Assembly (NCBI GenBank): GCA_029204225.1
Contig: CM055095.1
Span: forward strand, 24,378,141-24,442,140
Length of the DNA stretch: 64,000 bases
Source: Diphasiastrum complanatum
Taxonomy: Eukaryota; Streptophyta; Lycopodiopsida; Lycopodiales; Lycopodiaceae
Reading direction: 5' to 3'
The translations under genes were made by a program, and so were the position numbers. Positions 1 through 11,560 of this stretch are shown here, piece by piece. Within the stretch, counting starts at the first letter, position 1; every line of letters begins with the position of its first letter. A model generated the notes under the pieces. The model searched no databases. It was not told the DNA's origin and saw nothing but the letters and a program-made list of their open reading frames with translations.

Positions 1-401
1 TGGGTTTGCAGGAGCTCGAAGGGTACATTGACTAAGAGACCAAGCCCCACCACCTTCACGTTCACTCCTTTGATGGACAGCCTTTTTACCTCACCCCGTA
101 GCCATTTATGCTGGTTGCATCTTATAACAACAGCTTCACCGCTTGACAGGGTGACAGGCAGGGATGCAGTTGGAGATGGAGCTTCTGCCTCCCAAGTATC
201 CTGGCTATGAATCGAAGCATGAAGAGAGGCACTTGGCCTTGAATTATGAGTGTTTGAGATAGCGTTATTATGAGAGGAGGGTATTGCATGGCTTGTGGGA
301 TTTCCTGTCTTTCCCTGAGTTTCTATCCATGGCCATTCTGTTTTTCCTCGATGCCCAAACTGCTGCTGCTTGCTTGCCAGTTTGTAGGCCACATTCTCCA
401 T
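1..401 (-). CDS. possible exon of an unrecognised gene, open at the left edge
   Basis: On the minus strand one frame stays open from an ATG at 401 down to base 1 (133 codons and two bases) and leaves the window without a stop. A stop lies three codons upstream of the ATG, next to two AG dinucleotides (the TAG itself and GCAG) that could be splice acceptors, so this could be a first exon or an internal one. The N-terminal part is polar and rich in Ser, Asn, His and Gln, with no recognised motif. The last 45 or so residues look like a compact basic beta-rich fold, including VVIRCNQHKWLRGEVKR. I do not recognise the family. The open length and the contrast between a low-complexity and an ordered part favour real coding sequence over chance. 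Confidence 0.4.
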   Translation of the reverse strand, partial: MENVAYKLASKQQQFGHRGKTEWPWIETQGKTGNPTSHAIPSSHNNAISNTHNSRPSASLHASIHSQDTWEAEAPSPTASLPVTLSSGEAVVIRCNQHKWLRGEVKRLSIKGVNVKVVGLGLLVNVPFELLQT

Positions 402-675
402 GCCTGCCTACCAAGTAGCAAATGTTTTGTTCCATCCAGCCTCTTTTATGCAACTACAAAAGAAAAAGAAGGATTGTTTTCAAACAATATAAGGATCTAG
501 ACCTGTCCATGAAATTGGAATGCTTCTGCAACATCTACTGGAATTGGGTTTGTAATCAATCCAGCCAGCGCCCATATTGGTAGCTCCTGGTCATAAAACA
601 TGAGAATTATCATGGGTGGCAAAAGAATCTGTCACTCTTTGGAGAGGTAACAGGTAATACAAATCAAAATTGAAA

Positions 676-679
<4 letters not shown>
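402..679. other. unassigned sequence
   Basis: Upstream (minus-strand sense) of the possible exon at 1-401. It could be intron or 5' flank of that gene. No motif is visible apart from the candidate acceptor sites at 403-411. Confidence 0.3.

Positions 680-745
<66 letters not shown>
680..745. repeat. (GA)n microsatellite, about 66 bp
   Basis: Uninterrupted GA dinucleotide run. First of several pure AG/CT arrays in the window. Confidence 0.97.
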
Positions 746-746
<1 letters not shown>

Positions 747-884
747 GCGACCGTCGGGGATGAGAATTGGTAGTGTGAGGAGGAGTAACGGTTGGGAAGC
801 CGTTGTCAGCCTAAATGCAAAATAGAAGTCGAAAAGGTATTTGGAAGTTCAAAGGTCCTTAATTAAGTAAGGGGGAAGGCCCCC

Positions 885-900
885 GGGGGGGGGGGGGGGG
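885..900. repeat. poly(G) run of 16
   Basis: Sixteen consecutive G preceded by five C. The run length may be an assembly or polymerase-slippage approximation. Confidence 0.8.
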
Positions 901-1077
901 CGCTTCCCTAAATGCCAGCAGATTTTTTTTATTATTTTTATTTTTAGAAAGTATACTTCCAAAATAGCAAATTCAGATTTCATTCGCCTTTCTAAAAATA
1001 GTAACTGAACATTACAAAAATGTAATGTGCTTCTCAAACTTTAAAAAAATAGCAAAAGTACCTTACAAATATGTAAT

Positions 1078-1159
1078 AGATAACTGGCCCGGTTATGAGT
1101 TTTTGGGAGGGCGAGCCCTCCCAAAAAACTCATAATGGCCCTTGTGGGGCCTGTTATCT
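1078..1159. repeat. small nested foldback, MITE-like
   Basis: The outer arms AGATAAC(t/a)GGCCC (1078-1090 and the complement at 1147-1159) enclose an inner inverted repeat of about 20 bp (1092-1111 against 1114-1134, one base indel). The 82-bp unit can fold into one long hairpin. No coding capacity is seen and no clear target duplication. A small non-autonomous DNA element is the simplest reading. Confidence 0.6.
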
Positions 1160-1996
1160 TACGTTATTAGCACGTTTTAATACGTATCAATATATCATAT
1201 TGTACCTTATGACCGTATGAATACATCGCGATCCCGACAGATTTCTTTGTCTCTAGCCTGAGAGATTTCTCTATCTCTCTCTCGTGAGTGACTTGCATTC
1301 CAATCCACGGCATCTAATAGGTATCGATCCGAATACCCACGGACCTCTGGCCTCAATCGACCGTGAAGGAAATGTGGATGAGGATCTGTTAAGTGGCGCT
1401 CACTCTGAGCTAACGTCTAACCCATGATTGTAGCCTACCGGGCAGCTCCATCTCTAAACAAGAGACTTTCTTTGATCTCGAAAAAACTGCAAGGGTGAAG
1501 GAGAAAAACCGTGAGGGCAACCATATATTAGGAAAACCAACTCTGTACATGGTAGGATTTTAGCATGGCTATGCCGGCTATTTTTACAACTGGCCAAAAA
1601 GTCGTAAAACTTTATCACAAGCCATTTCTAAGGCTGCAACCTTTTCTCTAGCCACATTTAGGGCGGGCTGGGATCCAATTCTAGGTGGATCGGCACTTTT
1701 GGCTCGGTCTTACAAAACTTGGCCACAAAATATTTTTGACGATTTTTTCAAAAGTCAGTTTCTTACTTTTAAACTATGTCTAGCCACTTTAGGGCGGGCT
1801 ACGACCCAGTTCTAAGGCAAATTTGTGCCAATTTTTTTCTAATAACCAGGTTTTACATGCCGGTTTTTCGATTATTGCAAACTTATACTTCAATATTAGC
1901 CCAATTTTCCGTGCAAAAATATCGGCTAACAGATGCCATGTTGAAAATGCAGCAAAAATAGTTCAATAAATGTTTGAAATAATGGAGAAAGCACCT
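1160..1996. other. intergenic repeat-like sequence with a diverged duplication
   Basis: No coding sequence is supported. A motif beginning tctagccac and containing ttagggcgggct occurs at about 1648-1690 and again at about 1778-1820, followed in both by a similar 'gaccca(g)ttcta' stretch. This indicates an old partial duplication about 130 bp apart. Confidence 0.4.
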
Positions 1997-2595
1997 TGAA
2001 TGGATCCAATTGAGATCCTTTAGCAAAAACACCAACCAATTTAGTGTTTCCTAGCTTTCCATTGGCTTGAACTCCACTATAAGGCTCAAACACTTGCAAT
2101 TTCCTTCACATGTGTGAATGTACGGACTGACACAAGAATATTACAGAACCTTGATTTGCTAATCAATCCCACAATTGAAAAGAACTCAACACAAATAGCA
2201 AATATCAAGCATATGGATCATCAACAACATTGGTAGATGCAAAACCAAATTTTTACTCATAAATTGATGGAGAAACCATCACATATTTATACATTAGTAG
2301 CTTGGATCTGAGAATTTTAGGGCTTCTTTGAACTCATCATAACCTAACCCTAACATTTAACCTAATTGATCATTGGATCCAAAAACAATGAAAAACATGC
2401 TATTTTTGGGTCCTATTTTCTGTCTACCCTATCTGTGCACCTTTTGGCCTCTTTTCAAAGGTGCCACCACAATGTAACATGTAGAATAAAGCTTTGGAAA
2501 AGCATCCTATGCTATTTGGCACGTGTGGCATCCAATTACATGGCCATCTTGCCAATTACAATACATATGACCAAACTAGCTTGTGAATTTTAACA
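1997..2595 (-). mobile_element. probable solo or detached LTR, minus orientation
   Basis: Reading the minus strand, a purine-rich tract (forward complement at 2596-2604) is followed at 2595 by TGTTAA, the typical polypurine-tract to LTR junction of a plant copia element. A TATA-like stretch (forward acatatttatac, about 2280-2290) lies inside. The far end was not located, so the left boundary is a guess. No internal coding region is attached. Confidence 0.4.
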
Positions 2596-3696
2596 CTCCT
2601 CCTCACAATGAGTCTGAAATTATAAAGGGACAAAAAATGGAGAGAGTTAGCCTTACGATCATGAATGTAGCATTTTCAAATTCAGAACACTCAGAAGGCC
2701 TCAACTTCAGTGTTCAATCAGAAAATGATATTTGGTGATTGGCAACTTTTCAGATATAGTAGTTCCTTTATAGATTTCATAGGGATAATCTTATATGGAT
2801 TCTATTTGGATAATCTTCTCTATGTTAACATTATGCTATATCTTTTTTTTGGTTCTCTTATAGGTGTTGAAAGGAGACCATGACATTCTCTCATGGATAT
2901 TTAGTAGAACTGTTGGATTTATCACCACTACTCACCTAAATCCCATGTTAATCTAGTTCCATTCATATCGATGTATTTTTACATGCATTGTCGCACAATC
3001 TATAGAAATATATCACTGAAGATAGGCAAGAGAATGGCACTACATTTCAAAGCTTTAGTATTTTTCTGTCTCTCCTTACAATTCTCTCTATCGGACTACG
3101 CCGACTAATCGGGTATCCACAAGTTAGGCCAAGACAATCGGGCATGGACGAACTATCGGACCTTGGATACTTGAGCGTGGAGTTTTTAAACTCTCACGAT
3201 CCATTGCCTCCATGAAACGTTAACAGAAAAATAGTTAATGACCGTTTAGCTAAACTTTTAGCTAATTAAATCTTGTAATCTAGTCTAGTATGATATATGT
3301 ATTAGATAGACATGAACAACATAATATATAATACAGAAACACAATTATGAACGCAACAGTCACTGAGGCACATATCAAGGGACAGAGATAGTTCTAACAG
3401 TAGCTAGTTCCATTCGTGAATAGAGAACACCTCTTTCACGCCGACACGCTGATCTGGGAAACATACAAGGCTCAAAAAAAATTTCTGATGTATACTCGAT
3501 TTTGATAATATAGATGACAATTTTTCTACTCAATGTGCAATCTCTAAAATCTTGTGATGCTTGTTCAATTTTACCAAAAGATATATTTTTTCCTTTGTCC
3601 ATAAACTCATTGTCAGATTAGTAGTAGATATCTGCTGTTCAAAGGATGATTGATCGTGATTTGAGGAGATAGCCTTATCCAATACATCGGCTCCAT
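2596..3696. other. unassigned, AT-rich
   Basis: No recognisable gene or repeat boundary. Only short chance frames are present. The part nearest 3700 may be the tail of the LTR preceding the copia gag fragment. Confidence 0.3.
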
Positions 3697-3993
3697 TTGA
3701 GCTCAAATTGGAATAGTCGCCTGAGCCAAAATACTCGGCCTCAACACTTCCTACAGAGTGACCCGATTGTTCGGTTTCATTCTAGTAGTGGTACCAGAGC
3801 CACAAGGCTTAGTCAAAGCCTCATCACTAAGACTATAGCTTCCATACACAACATCAAATCAAAGATTTGCACAGTACTTGAGATAGACGAATCAAACTTC
3901 CTTGCTTGGAAAGTGAAGACCTCGCTCATCTTAAGAGGAGAAGCCTTATGGCAGTGGGTGGATGGCACCGAAGAGATGCCAGCAAGACTTTGA
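3697..3993 (+). pseudogene. Ty1/copia gag N-terminal fragment with primer-binding-site-like sequence
   Basis: A TGGTACCAGAGCC stretch at 3789-3801 resembles the initiator-tRNA-Met primer binding site used by plant copia elements. About 95 bases downstream the frame reads ESNFLAWKVKTSLILRGEAL and then LWQWVDGT, the hallmark of the copia-like gag N-terminal (UBN2/DUF4219) region. The frame stops at 3993 and no protease, integrase or RT follows, so this is only the 5' end of a decayed element. Confidence 0.6.
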
Positions 3994-4800
3994 AGGAATC
4001 CTTAGTGAAAGGTGTATGTGACATCTTCCCTTTGTTGCACATGTAACAGGGTGTCAGGTTTTCATCTCTGATAAGCTATTCATCCATCATTGAACTATCG
4101 AGCTAACCATCGACTCAATTGTTCGACTATCGAACACTAACACGCCGGACAAAATCTCTAATAGAATTAAATTATGTCCAATATTGACTGCTAACAACAC
4201 GTAGTGCCTTAATCCCATTTGTAAAAGTATAGATTAAGTATTCTTTTAATCGCATAGCCATGTGCATATATTCAATAACAATTGATGTAAAGTAGTTGCT
4301 CGTACTGTTACTCTAACGCTACGTTATTTTTCGATTGTATCTCATTCGATCTTTCTCTTTGTTATTATAGAGTATTGTATCAAAAGGATCACGCATGCAA
4401 CTGCATTAAGACTTGTAAAAATTATTTGACTAGGTCGACTTGTTCTAGAAACTCAAGCATTGTCATGTTGTGTCATTTGAATTATTTCTGTTTTCGTTTG
4501 AGTCATAGTCTTGTAGATAAATTGATTCATAGATTAAACTACTCATATGATTGATAATTCATGTCCATTGTAATGCTCTAAGATTTGTTCCATTTCACTT
4601 TCGCAATTAAATCTAAATCAATCTTAGTCATGCATATTTACGGAATCGACTGTTTCAATCCCAATGACTTATCATGTAGGGCGATCTTCAAATTATCGAA
4701 GGTAGCTTGAATCTGATAGACGTACATTCATACATTGAGGATCATCGGCCAATCTCGATATCATTGTTTTTCGTAGCAAGCAAGAGTGTCTATTAGAAGA
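3994..4800. other. unassigned sequence
   Basis: No frame or repeat was recognised. It separates the copia gag scrap from the gypsy-derived stretch to its right. Confidence 0.3.
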
Positions 4801-5955
4801 CAGAGAGAAAGTTTTAAGAAAGCTTTGTCACAAAAAAAATTGGCAAGAGCTTCGCTAGCATTGGTGATAAAAATAAAAAGAAATTGGCCCTTATATAGGC
4901 AGTTTTGGAGGGTCTATTAGACAAAATGTTGTTTTGGCATATCAGATTTGAAAAAAATTTGACAGGCCTCTTCAATACTATGAAAATAGCTATAAAAAAT
5001 GTCTGAAGGTTTCTGGCCAATCATCAAGCTTGGCGAAGGTACTGTAGATCTGACGAGGGCTGAACTCTTGCTTACTCTCACTTAGCTCCACTACTGCAAT
5101 AAATGAATTTTTTCAAGGTTTCAACCCTCATCCAACCTAATTTTATTGTTATGAATCCATCTGTCAGGTCGACGAAGGTTCATAATGACTCCTTGATGTT
5201 CAACGAAGGTTCTCCATTTGGCATAGGGCTAAACTCTCACCTGAAACTCTCGCCTGACATCAAAAATGGTACTTCTACTGCAAACTAATCTTCGTCCAGT
5301 TTACTATAAGTAAATCTGATTATGAAAAATCATTTGGAAGCTTGGTGAGGGTTGATATGACTATTTGAATTCAAATCTAGTTCTGATAATGATTATATGC
5401 TCAAATTTTACTCAAAAAAATTTTTTATATTCTTGGAAGTATTTTGCTTTCTCTTTTTCAGACCTGATAACCTTTCTGACTTTTTGTTCATTATTTTTTA
5501 TTTTTATTTTTTCTCGTTTGTACTATCTTTTTTCGAAAAATGAAAAATAAGTAATTCAAAACAACAAAACTGAAAAATCAAAGAAAGATATAAATAGCAG
5601 ATTATCAATTAGGTAGGAGGACCATGTAGCCTAAACTTGCGTAATCAGCTATCATTTATTAGACTATCAAATCGTTTTCCGTCAAGATGTTCCAAGACCA
5701 CAACTTCGTAAGATAAAATTTCAGTTTACTCTTGATCAGCTTGGTTTTGTACATCAAGGCCAAATCTCTCTTTTTCAAATCCTTCTTATGTAAACGTCGA
5801 CCATGCCATGCCTTGCGACAAGCTTTCTCAGCTGCATCTCGATTAGTGTGTTGTAAAAGACGAGGAGTATTAAGAATGCCAAGTTGATACATGAAAAGTG
5901 AGAGATAGATTTGTTTTCTCAAATATGCATCCCGATCGGTGTGTTGTGAAGGCAA
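4801..5955 (-). pseudogene. Ty3/gypsy 3' remnant: integrase C-terminus plus 3' leader
   Basis: On the minus strand 5955-5659 encodes AEKACRKAWHGRRLHKKDL and LALMYKTKLIKSKLKF, closely matching the integrase C-terminal region of the gypsy element at 31900-32060 in this window. To the left, 4800-5300 holds the same kind of non-coding phrase (ctctcgcc/gcgagagtt) that follows the integrase in that element. So this is the 3' end of a second, older copy of the same family, lacking all upstream domains. Confidence 0.6.
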
Positions 5956-6069
5956 GTATCAACAATATCAACTTAAGCAAGGGACTACGGCCTGCAAAGC
6001 CACCTCCCCAATGATCTGCTATAGCACAACCAACACATTCCTCTCCCACGTGCTCTCCCTACTTGTGAA

Positions 6070-6071
<2 letters not shown>

Positions 6072-6121
<50 letters not shown>
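6072..6121. repeat. (CT)n microsatellite, about 50 bp
   Basis: Pure CT run. It lies close to the right end of the gypsy remnant. Confidence 0.97.
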
Positions 6122-6123
<2 letters not shown>

Positions 6124-6639
6124 GGATGCTTCTTCTTTTATTTTCACCATGTTCTATCAAACAAGTGGACAACAACAAACATATCGCTTCTTCAAAAACA
6201 CAAGGTTTTAATTCAATGTACCTTCTATACTTGCACAAAAGTTTTTTTCTTAACTAAAGAAATTTTCCACTTCCAATTTAAAAAGACTCTACAAAATTTT
6301 ATAATTTAAAATCTTAACTAGAAGGAAATAAATATCCCCACTCTCACTCATGACCTTCGGGGAAACACAATGCATGACACTATATAAGCATGCAGTGTTG
6401 ACGATTGTTCCTCACAACACCGTGAAGAGTTCGCTTGTCTCTCAACTACAGCAAGCGCGCCCTACTAGTTTGTTATTTGGCAAAAGATTTCATACGGTAA
6501 GTACCCTTCGATTCAATGTTTACTATAGCAGCTCTCTCTTCACACCTATAGCATTCGGTATGATACTTTCAAGCTAACTCTCGGATATGGCTAGAGCTTA
6601 CTTATCACATGGAGCTTTTGTATAAAACTTTTTATGATT

Positions 6640-7150
6640 GAATGGTAGCTGTCTAAGCGGTTTTATTAAAATAGATACATGTCCATCCTGCCTGATGGAC
6701 ACACTTTGCTTATTTGCATCTCTTCAAAAGTGTTCAGGTGGCAACGATGAACCACTAGCTGCCTCCTCATCTATGAGAATGTCTTTATATTTTAATGGAC
6801 AGCGATGGAATGGCCCTTTCATTAGCTATCTTGTGGCTTCAAAATAAGCACAAAGGATTGCCTCTGTCCAACGATGGATAGCAGGGTCACTCTTTTACTT
6901 CTGGAAAATGTATCAAAAGGTTGATAGACATTTTGTCCAGCGATAGACAGCAAGCTCCATCTAACTGTTTTTTTTAAATTTGGAAACACACCTCCTACCA
7001 TCCAGCGCTGGACAGTAGGATCATCTACTTTTTTTTCTTTGATGGTTTATGTGATTCATAGGCTTATTGCCAGCGATGGACAACAAGCCAAAACACTCTT
7101 TATTGATTGATGCTTCTTATGTTTATACCTTCTACTATGCAGCGATAAAT
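6640..7150. repeat. degenerate tandem array of small palindromes, period about 66 bp
   Basis: A hairpin-like core around TGTCCAGCGATGGACA recurs at roughly 6681, 6742, 6797, 6864, 6931, 6997, 7063 and 7130. The 6681 copy is a perfect 8-bp inverted repeat with a 6-base loop, and the 6997 copy is a perfect 12-bp palindrome (TCCAGCGCTGGA). Spacing is 64-68 bp in the later copies. Spacers are T-rich and poorly conserved. No coding frame runs through the array. Confidence 0.55.
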
Positions 7151-8598
7151 AGAAGGATACTTTATGGCTCACTTCTAACAATCATAAGAAAAGTTTTTCT
7201 AGAAATGCTCAAGGGATTGAGCATTGACTTGATCTCTGATCTTGCAATAAAATGATACTCTCAAATGTCTCTTCATGCTTTCAGTCTCATCTTACAATAC
7301 TAAACTGTTATCGGTGCATGTGATAATGTAGCATCGTTTTGTTACTACGGCCTGTTATCACCTGTTATCATCGATGTTCTGGTTCATACTCGAACCAAGC
7401 ATCATCTTGCTCCAAAAAAAGGTATGTTACCTACTGAAACTTCATAATGCAAGCAATTTAGCACACTCTGTGTACATTGTCTAAACATTTTTACATAACT
7501 CGTATACGTAGCTATGGGCTAAAAGGACTATTTTCCTGTTGTTATGATCTAAAGAGAACAATGGCAGCCTCTCAAGAAGTCACGTCTACAAACATTTAGG
7601 TATGATTTCTTATTATCGATTTTCATGCGAACCTTATGTAGCATGTACAAGCATGGGATGAGTAGTTCTATATATCTTAATATCTATTTCTCCTCAACAC
7701 ATTCAAAAAATGACATAAATAAAAGAGACTGCATCTAATCTTAAAAGCAAACCGACTGAACTGTTCTTAAAAAAATCCTTGTCAAAAACCTAATAGTAGG
7801 GACTCCAAGAAAATGCTCTTAGACAGCATGGATATGTGTAAGATACTTAGCTTACGAAAGGGTTAAAATGGCATGGATCTGCCCTAATACCTTGTAAGAA
7901 CATTGGAGCTCTCTCGCTAAAAATAATTTATGTCTATACAAGGTAATGTCCCTATACCATGGTTGATATATGGGTATTGTATAGCATGGATTTGCTCAGA
8001 AGCAATCATACAATCAACCATGGCAAAACTTAACCCTACCCTAGTAAGTGTTACTTTAGACCTTTGGTGAGATACAACTGGAAAACATGGATATGCTCAA
8101 GAGTATGGACAGTAGTGCGTGACATACCTTGATCTGCAAGGGTCACTTGGGTTAGCATGGCATGAATTTGCCCTAATACCAGCACACGTGTCCACACCAA
8201 GTCTTTTGGCTAAGTAAAATGTAAACAGTTAAAATTATGCATACTCTTTTTATAGCTAAAAATGAACTGATATGAACCAATTGCCCGTAAACTGGACTCA
8301 TCCTGATACGGCAATATTAGGGCTTGGCCTATCGCTAAAATGTTTTTTTTTTGTTTGGGAAGACTAGACTATGATTTATAAATTGCTATTCAAAGTTGTA
8401 AAGTAGTATAACTTCTTTTGGACATGAATAACAACTGATGCTCAGCTATGACACCTGTCTTCCCCACTGTACTAATTCGTGTGGTTTTGTGTTGTGGGAT
8501 GGTAGCAAGTATCAGTTGGACGTCTTGAAAGTGGTGATGCTTCATGGTGCTTTTTAGTACTGTATTTTACTTTTCAATTAGATTTTACCTTATGAATA
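7151..8598. other. unassigned sequence with a recurring catggat motif
   Basis: Between about 7820 and 8180 a loosely repeated phrase (a/gcatgga(t/c)(t/a)tgc(t/c)c, sometimes followed by taatacc) occurs four or five times. This may be an old degenerate tandem repeat. No gene is supported. Confidence 0.3.
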
Positions 8599-8830
8599 AA
8601 GGCTTCAAAAGGTTTCAGTCTTGCTTTGTCAAGAGGAACTAAGTTCAATCTTGTATCTCTCTCTCTACATCATGGTGGTGCAAATCTGACTATTCCTTGG
8701 TTGGGATAGTATTGAAACCTTTATGTTTTATCCGATTCATAAGCTAACAAAGTTCTATTTTTATGTTTTAGTCCACATGATGGTTTCAGGATGCTGCCTC
8801 TTTGGGTTATGGGGAGCCCCTTCCTCCACC

Positions 8831-8904
<74 letters not shown>

Positions 8905-8950
8905 ACTTAGTTCCTCTTGAAAAAGCAAGGCTGAAACCTTTTGAAGCCTT
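8599..8950. repeat. 46-bp inverted repeat flanking a GA array
   Basis: 8599-8644 is the reverse complement of 8905-8950 at 44 of 46 positions. The right arm is the first 46 bases of the copia RT fragment. The left arm is followed by a short CT run and the right arm is preceded by the long GA run, so the symmetry extends partly into the microsatellite. Confidence 0.85.
8832..8903. repeat. (GA)n microsatellite, about 72 bp
   Basis: Pure GA run abutting the 5' end of the copia RT fragment. It creates a long Arg-Glu repeat in an otherwise TE-derived open frame. Confidence 0.97.
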
Positions 8951-9752
8951 CACCTCAAAAGTAGAAGATGCTTTGAGTTCAAAAGAATGGTACCAAGCTA
9001 TGTTAGATGAGTATAATGCTTTGATTGATAATAGAACTTGGATCCTTTTTTATAGACCTTCTAAGAATGTGATAGGATGTAAATGGGTGTTCAAACTCAA
9101 GCTAAATTCAAATGGAAGCATAAGCAAACATAAATCAAGGCTAGTTGTCAAGAGATATGCCCAAGTGGAGGATATAGATTATGTGGAGTCCTTTGCACCC
9201 GTGGCCAAGATGGTCACAATAAGGTTAATTCTTGCTCTTGCCTCTCATTTTGGATGGATGCTTTGTCAAATGGATGTGTCAAATGCATTTCTTAATGGAT
9301 TCTTGGAAGAAGACATCTTCATGGAGCAGCCCCAAGGATTCATCAAGCTCGGGCTAGAGGACAAGGCCTGTCATCTACAAAGGAGCATCTATGGCTTGAA
9401 GCAAGCCTCTAGGTCTTGGAATTCAAGACTACATGATTATCTTATCCTTGGTTTCTCTCAAAGTGAATATGATCCTAGATTATATCTTAAGTTTAATGAT
9501 CATGGTTTTGTACTCTTGTTAATCTATGGTGATAGTATTGTTGGAATCAAGAAAGTCAAGATAGATCTTTCATTAGAGTTCAAGATGGTAGATCTAGGTG
9601 ATCTTCATTATATTTCAGGCATAGAAGTCATTAGAGGGCCTGATTTTATCTTCATTTGTCAAACAAACTATGCTCAAAGTTTGCTAAATAAGTTTAAGAT
9701 GCAAGATTGCAAGTATGTAGAAACTCTCATGGAGCAAGATGTAAAAGTGTAA
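8904..9752 (+). pseudogene. Ty1/copia reverse transcriptase fragment
   Basis: A single open frame encodes most of a copia-type RT (RVT_2): the NRTWILF and IGCKWVFKLK region, ESFAPVAKMVTIRLILALAS, QMDVSNAFLNGFLEEDIFM, GLKQASRSWNSRLHD and DLGDLHYISGIEV. The catalytic YVDD position reads YGDS, so the polymerase would be inactive. There is no gag, protease or integrase upstream (a GA array and an inverted repeat sit there instead), and RNase H is missing downstream. Although the frame is continuous with the Arg-Glu repeat encoded by the GA array, that part is not protein-like and should not be annotated with it. Confidence 0.85.
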
Positions 9753-10112
9753 GATTATTATTCAATATACAACAATTCTGTAGCAAGTGTTATTACACTC
9801 AACAATCAACCAGTTGAGGCCGATTTTGCTTCAAGCCATTGTACTCAATTTTTCCCAATCAATTAGAGTGCAATTTTCTCTACACTACTGTTTTGTTCTA
9901 TTGCGCATTGTTACTAGTTATTCATTTTGATTATTTGCTGCTAACTAACGTGCTTCTAATCTGCAACCACCCATTGCTTAATTTCCGCTGCTATTCTGCA
10001 AATTTCCAATTTCGTATCAACGTTCGGTTTTATCAGAACCCATTCCTGATAACTCATCGCTTCCAAAGTGGTACCAGAGTTCATCTCTGATCAAACCCAC
10101 TAATTTACGACA
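9753..10112. other. possible 3' part of a copia LTR
   Basis: AT-rich non-coding sequence directly upstream of a copia primer binding site. By position it should include the end of the 5' LTR, but I could not define the LTR start. A TGGTACCAGAG stretch at about 10071 looks like a second, degenerate primer-site motif. Confidence 0.35.
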
Positions 10113-11560
10113 TGGTATCAGAGCGGGTGGCTCAATAATCTGCATTTCTATTGTAGGTTATCAGTCTTGTTTCTACCAAGAATTACTTTCGACAAGCGCG
10201 CAATCAGCAATATTCCGATATCGTTGTTTCTACCAACAATCTCGCTCACTAAACTAGAACGGATCCGTCTTCTAGTTCATCTCTGATTGACAAACGGAGA
10301 GAATTACCATCTATGGAAATTCAAGATGAGAGTTGCACTACTTGCCAAAGAACTATGGGACATAGTTTATGGCACAAAAGTCAAACCAGAAGGTGATGCA
10401 GCCATCATCACCAAATGGAGACAGCGAAATGGCAAGGCATTTGCCTTGATCACACTTAATATCAAAGATTCCCAAATTTGTCATATCCAAACTACTTAGA
10501 ATGCTAAAGATGTGTGGGACATCCTAACAACCCTCTTAGATCGAATTCAGATTCAACATCAAATTTTTGGATCTTCATCATTCCAGCCAATGCAGAAACT
10601 ATTCTGCAAATATTGTAAGAGGACTGGCCATGTTATCAAGGACTGCAAAACTTTGAAATACAACAATCAAAAGAAGAAACAATTCCAACAACAAGCAAAT
10701 TCTGCAACAACCAATCACTCGATCCAACAACAAGAGGAAGATGAAACAGCCTTCATGACCAAGGTCGGAGAAGAGCAGGATATCGATTCTTGGTATCTGG
10801 ACTCGGGAGCAACACAACACATGACGACTCACCATCGAGACTGGTTCCAAAGCTACAAATCATTCACCCATTCAAGAGTTGTGCAACTTGGAGACAACTC
10901 ATCTCATTTCATCAAGGGTAAAGGAGTCAGGGTCAAATTTCAGAAAGGTGAAGTAAAGTTGTTGTCCATTGTTCTTCACGTTCCAAATCTGACCAAAATT
11001 TTGCTCTCAATAAGCAGAATTACTGATTTTGGTCATAGATACAAAGGGCTGCACTATTCTTGACAAGTCTCGAAAAGTTTTAGCTTTTGGGAGAAGATGT
11101 GGCTATCTTTACAAACTTAGTCACTGTTATTCTTCAAATAGTCAAGCTCTTCACACATCTACTTCTTAATCAAAAGAAATGCTTTGGCAATTCAGATTAG
11201 GCCATCTAAATTTCAATAGTATTCATCAAATGTCGAATCAGAACATAGTGCAAGATCTTCCTTCCATTAGCAAATCAGATTCTCCATGTGAAAGTTGTAT
11301 TATCAGCAAAGATGTTAGAAGTCCATTCATTTCCGATCAGTTCATACCTTCTCCACTGAATTCAAGGAGTTCTGCAAGGCAAACGGAATACAACAACAAT
11401 ACACAACCAGCTACTCACCTCAGTCCAATGGTTTAGCAGAAAGGAAGAATCGGACACTTATCGAAACTGCCAAGAGCATGCTGGCACATGCCTCTTCCAA
11501 ATAAATAATGGATATAAGCTATTAATATAGCCGCCTATCTACAAAATCAATCCTACATTC
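10113..11560 (+). pseudogene. Ty1/copia 5' half: primer site, gag, protease, start of integrase
   Basis: The primer binding site TGGTATCAGAGC is at 10113-10124. Gag begins near 10287 (NYHLWKFKMRVALLAKELWD) and is broken by a stop at 10497. The nucleocapsid knuckle CKYCKRTGHVIKDC (CX2CX4HX4C) is at about 10605-10650. The protease motif DSGATQHMT is at about 10800. A gag-pre-integrase segment (LWQFRLGHLNFNSIHQM, then a CESC pair) begins at 11179, and traces of the integrase core fade out by 11560 with several frameshifts. RT and RNase H are absent. Sequence features resemble the copia copy at 46310-49062, which has the complementary 3' half. Confidence 0.75.

Noticed and set aside
885-900. G-quadruplex regulatory element
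   Set aside because: A single homopolymer run; length uncertain and no gene is placed to use it.
6640-7150. Run of microRNA precursors
   Set aside because: Arms are only 4-8 bp with tiny loops, too short for plant miRNA hairpins.
8802-8903. Arg-Glu repeat N-terminus of the copia RT frame
   Set aside because: Translation of a GA array, not part of the retroelement protein.
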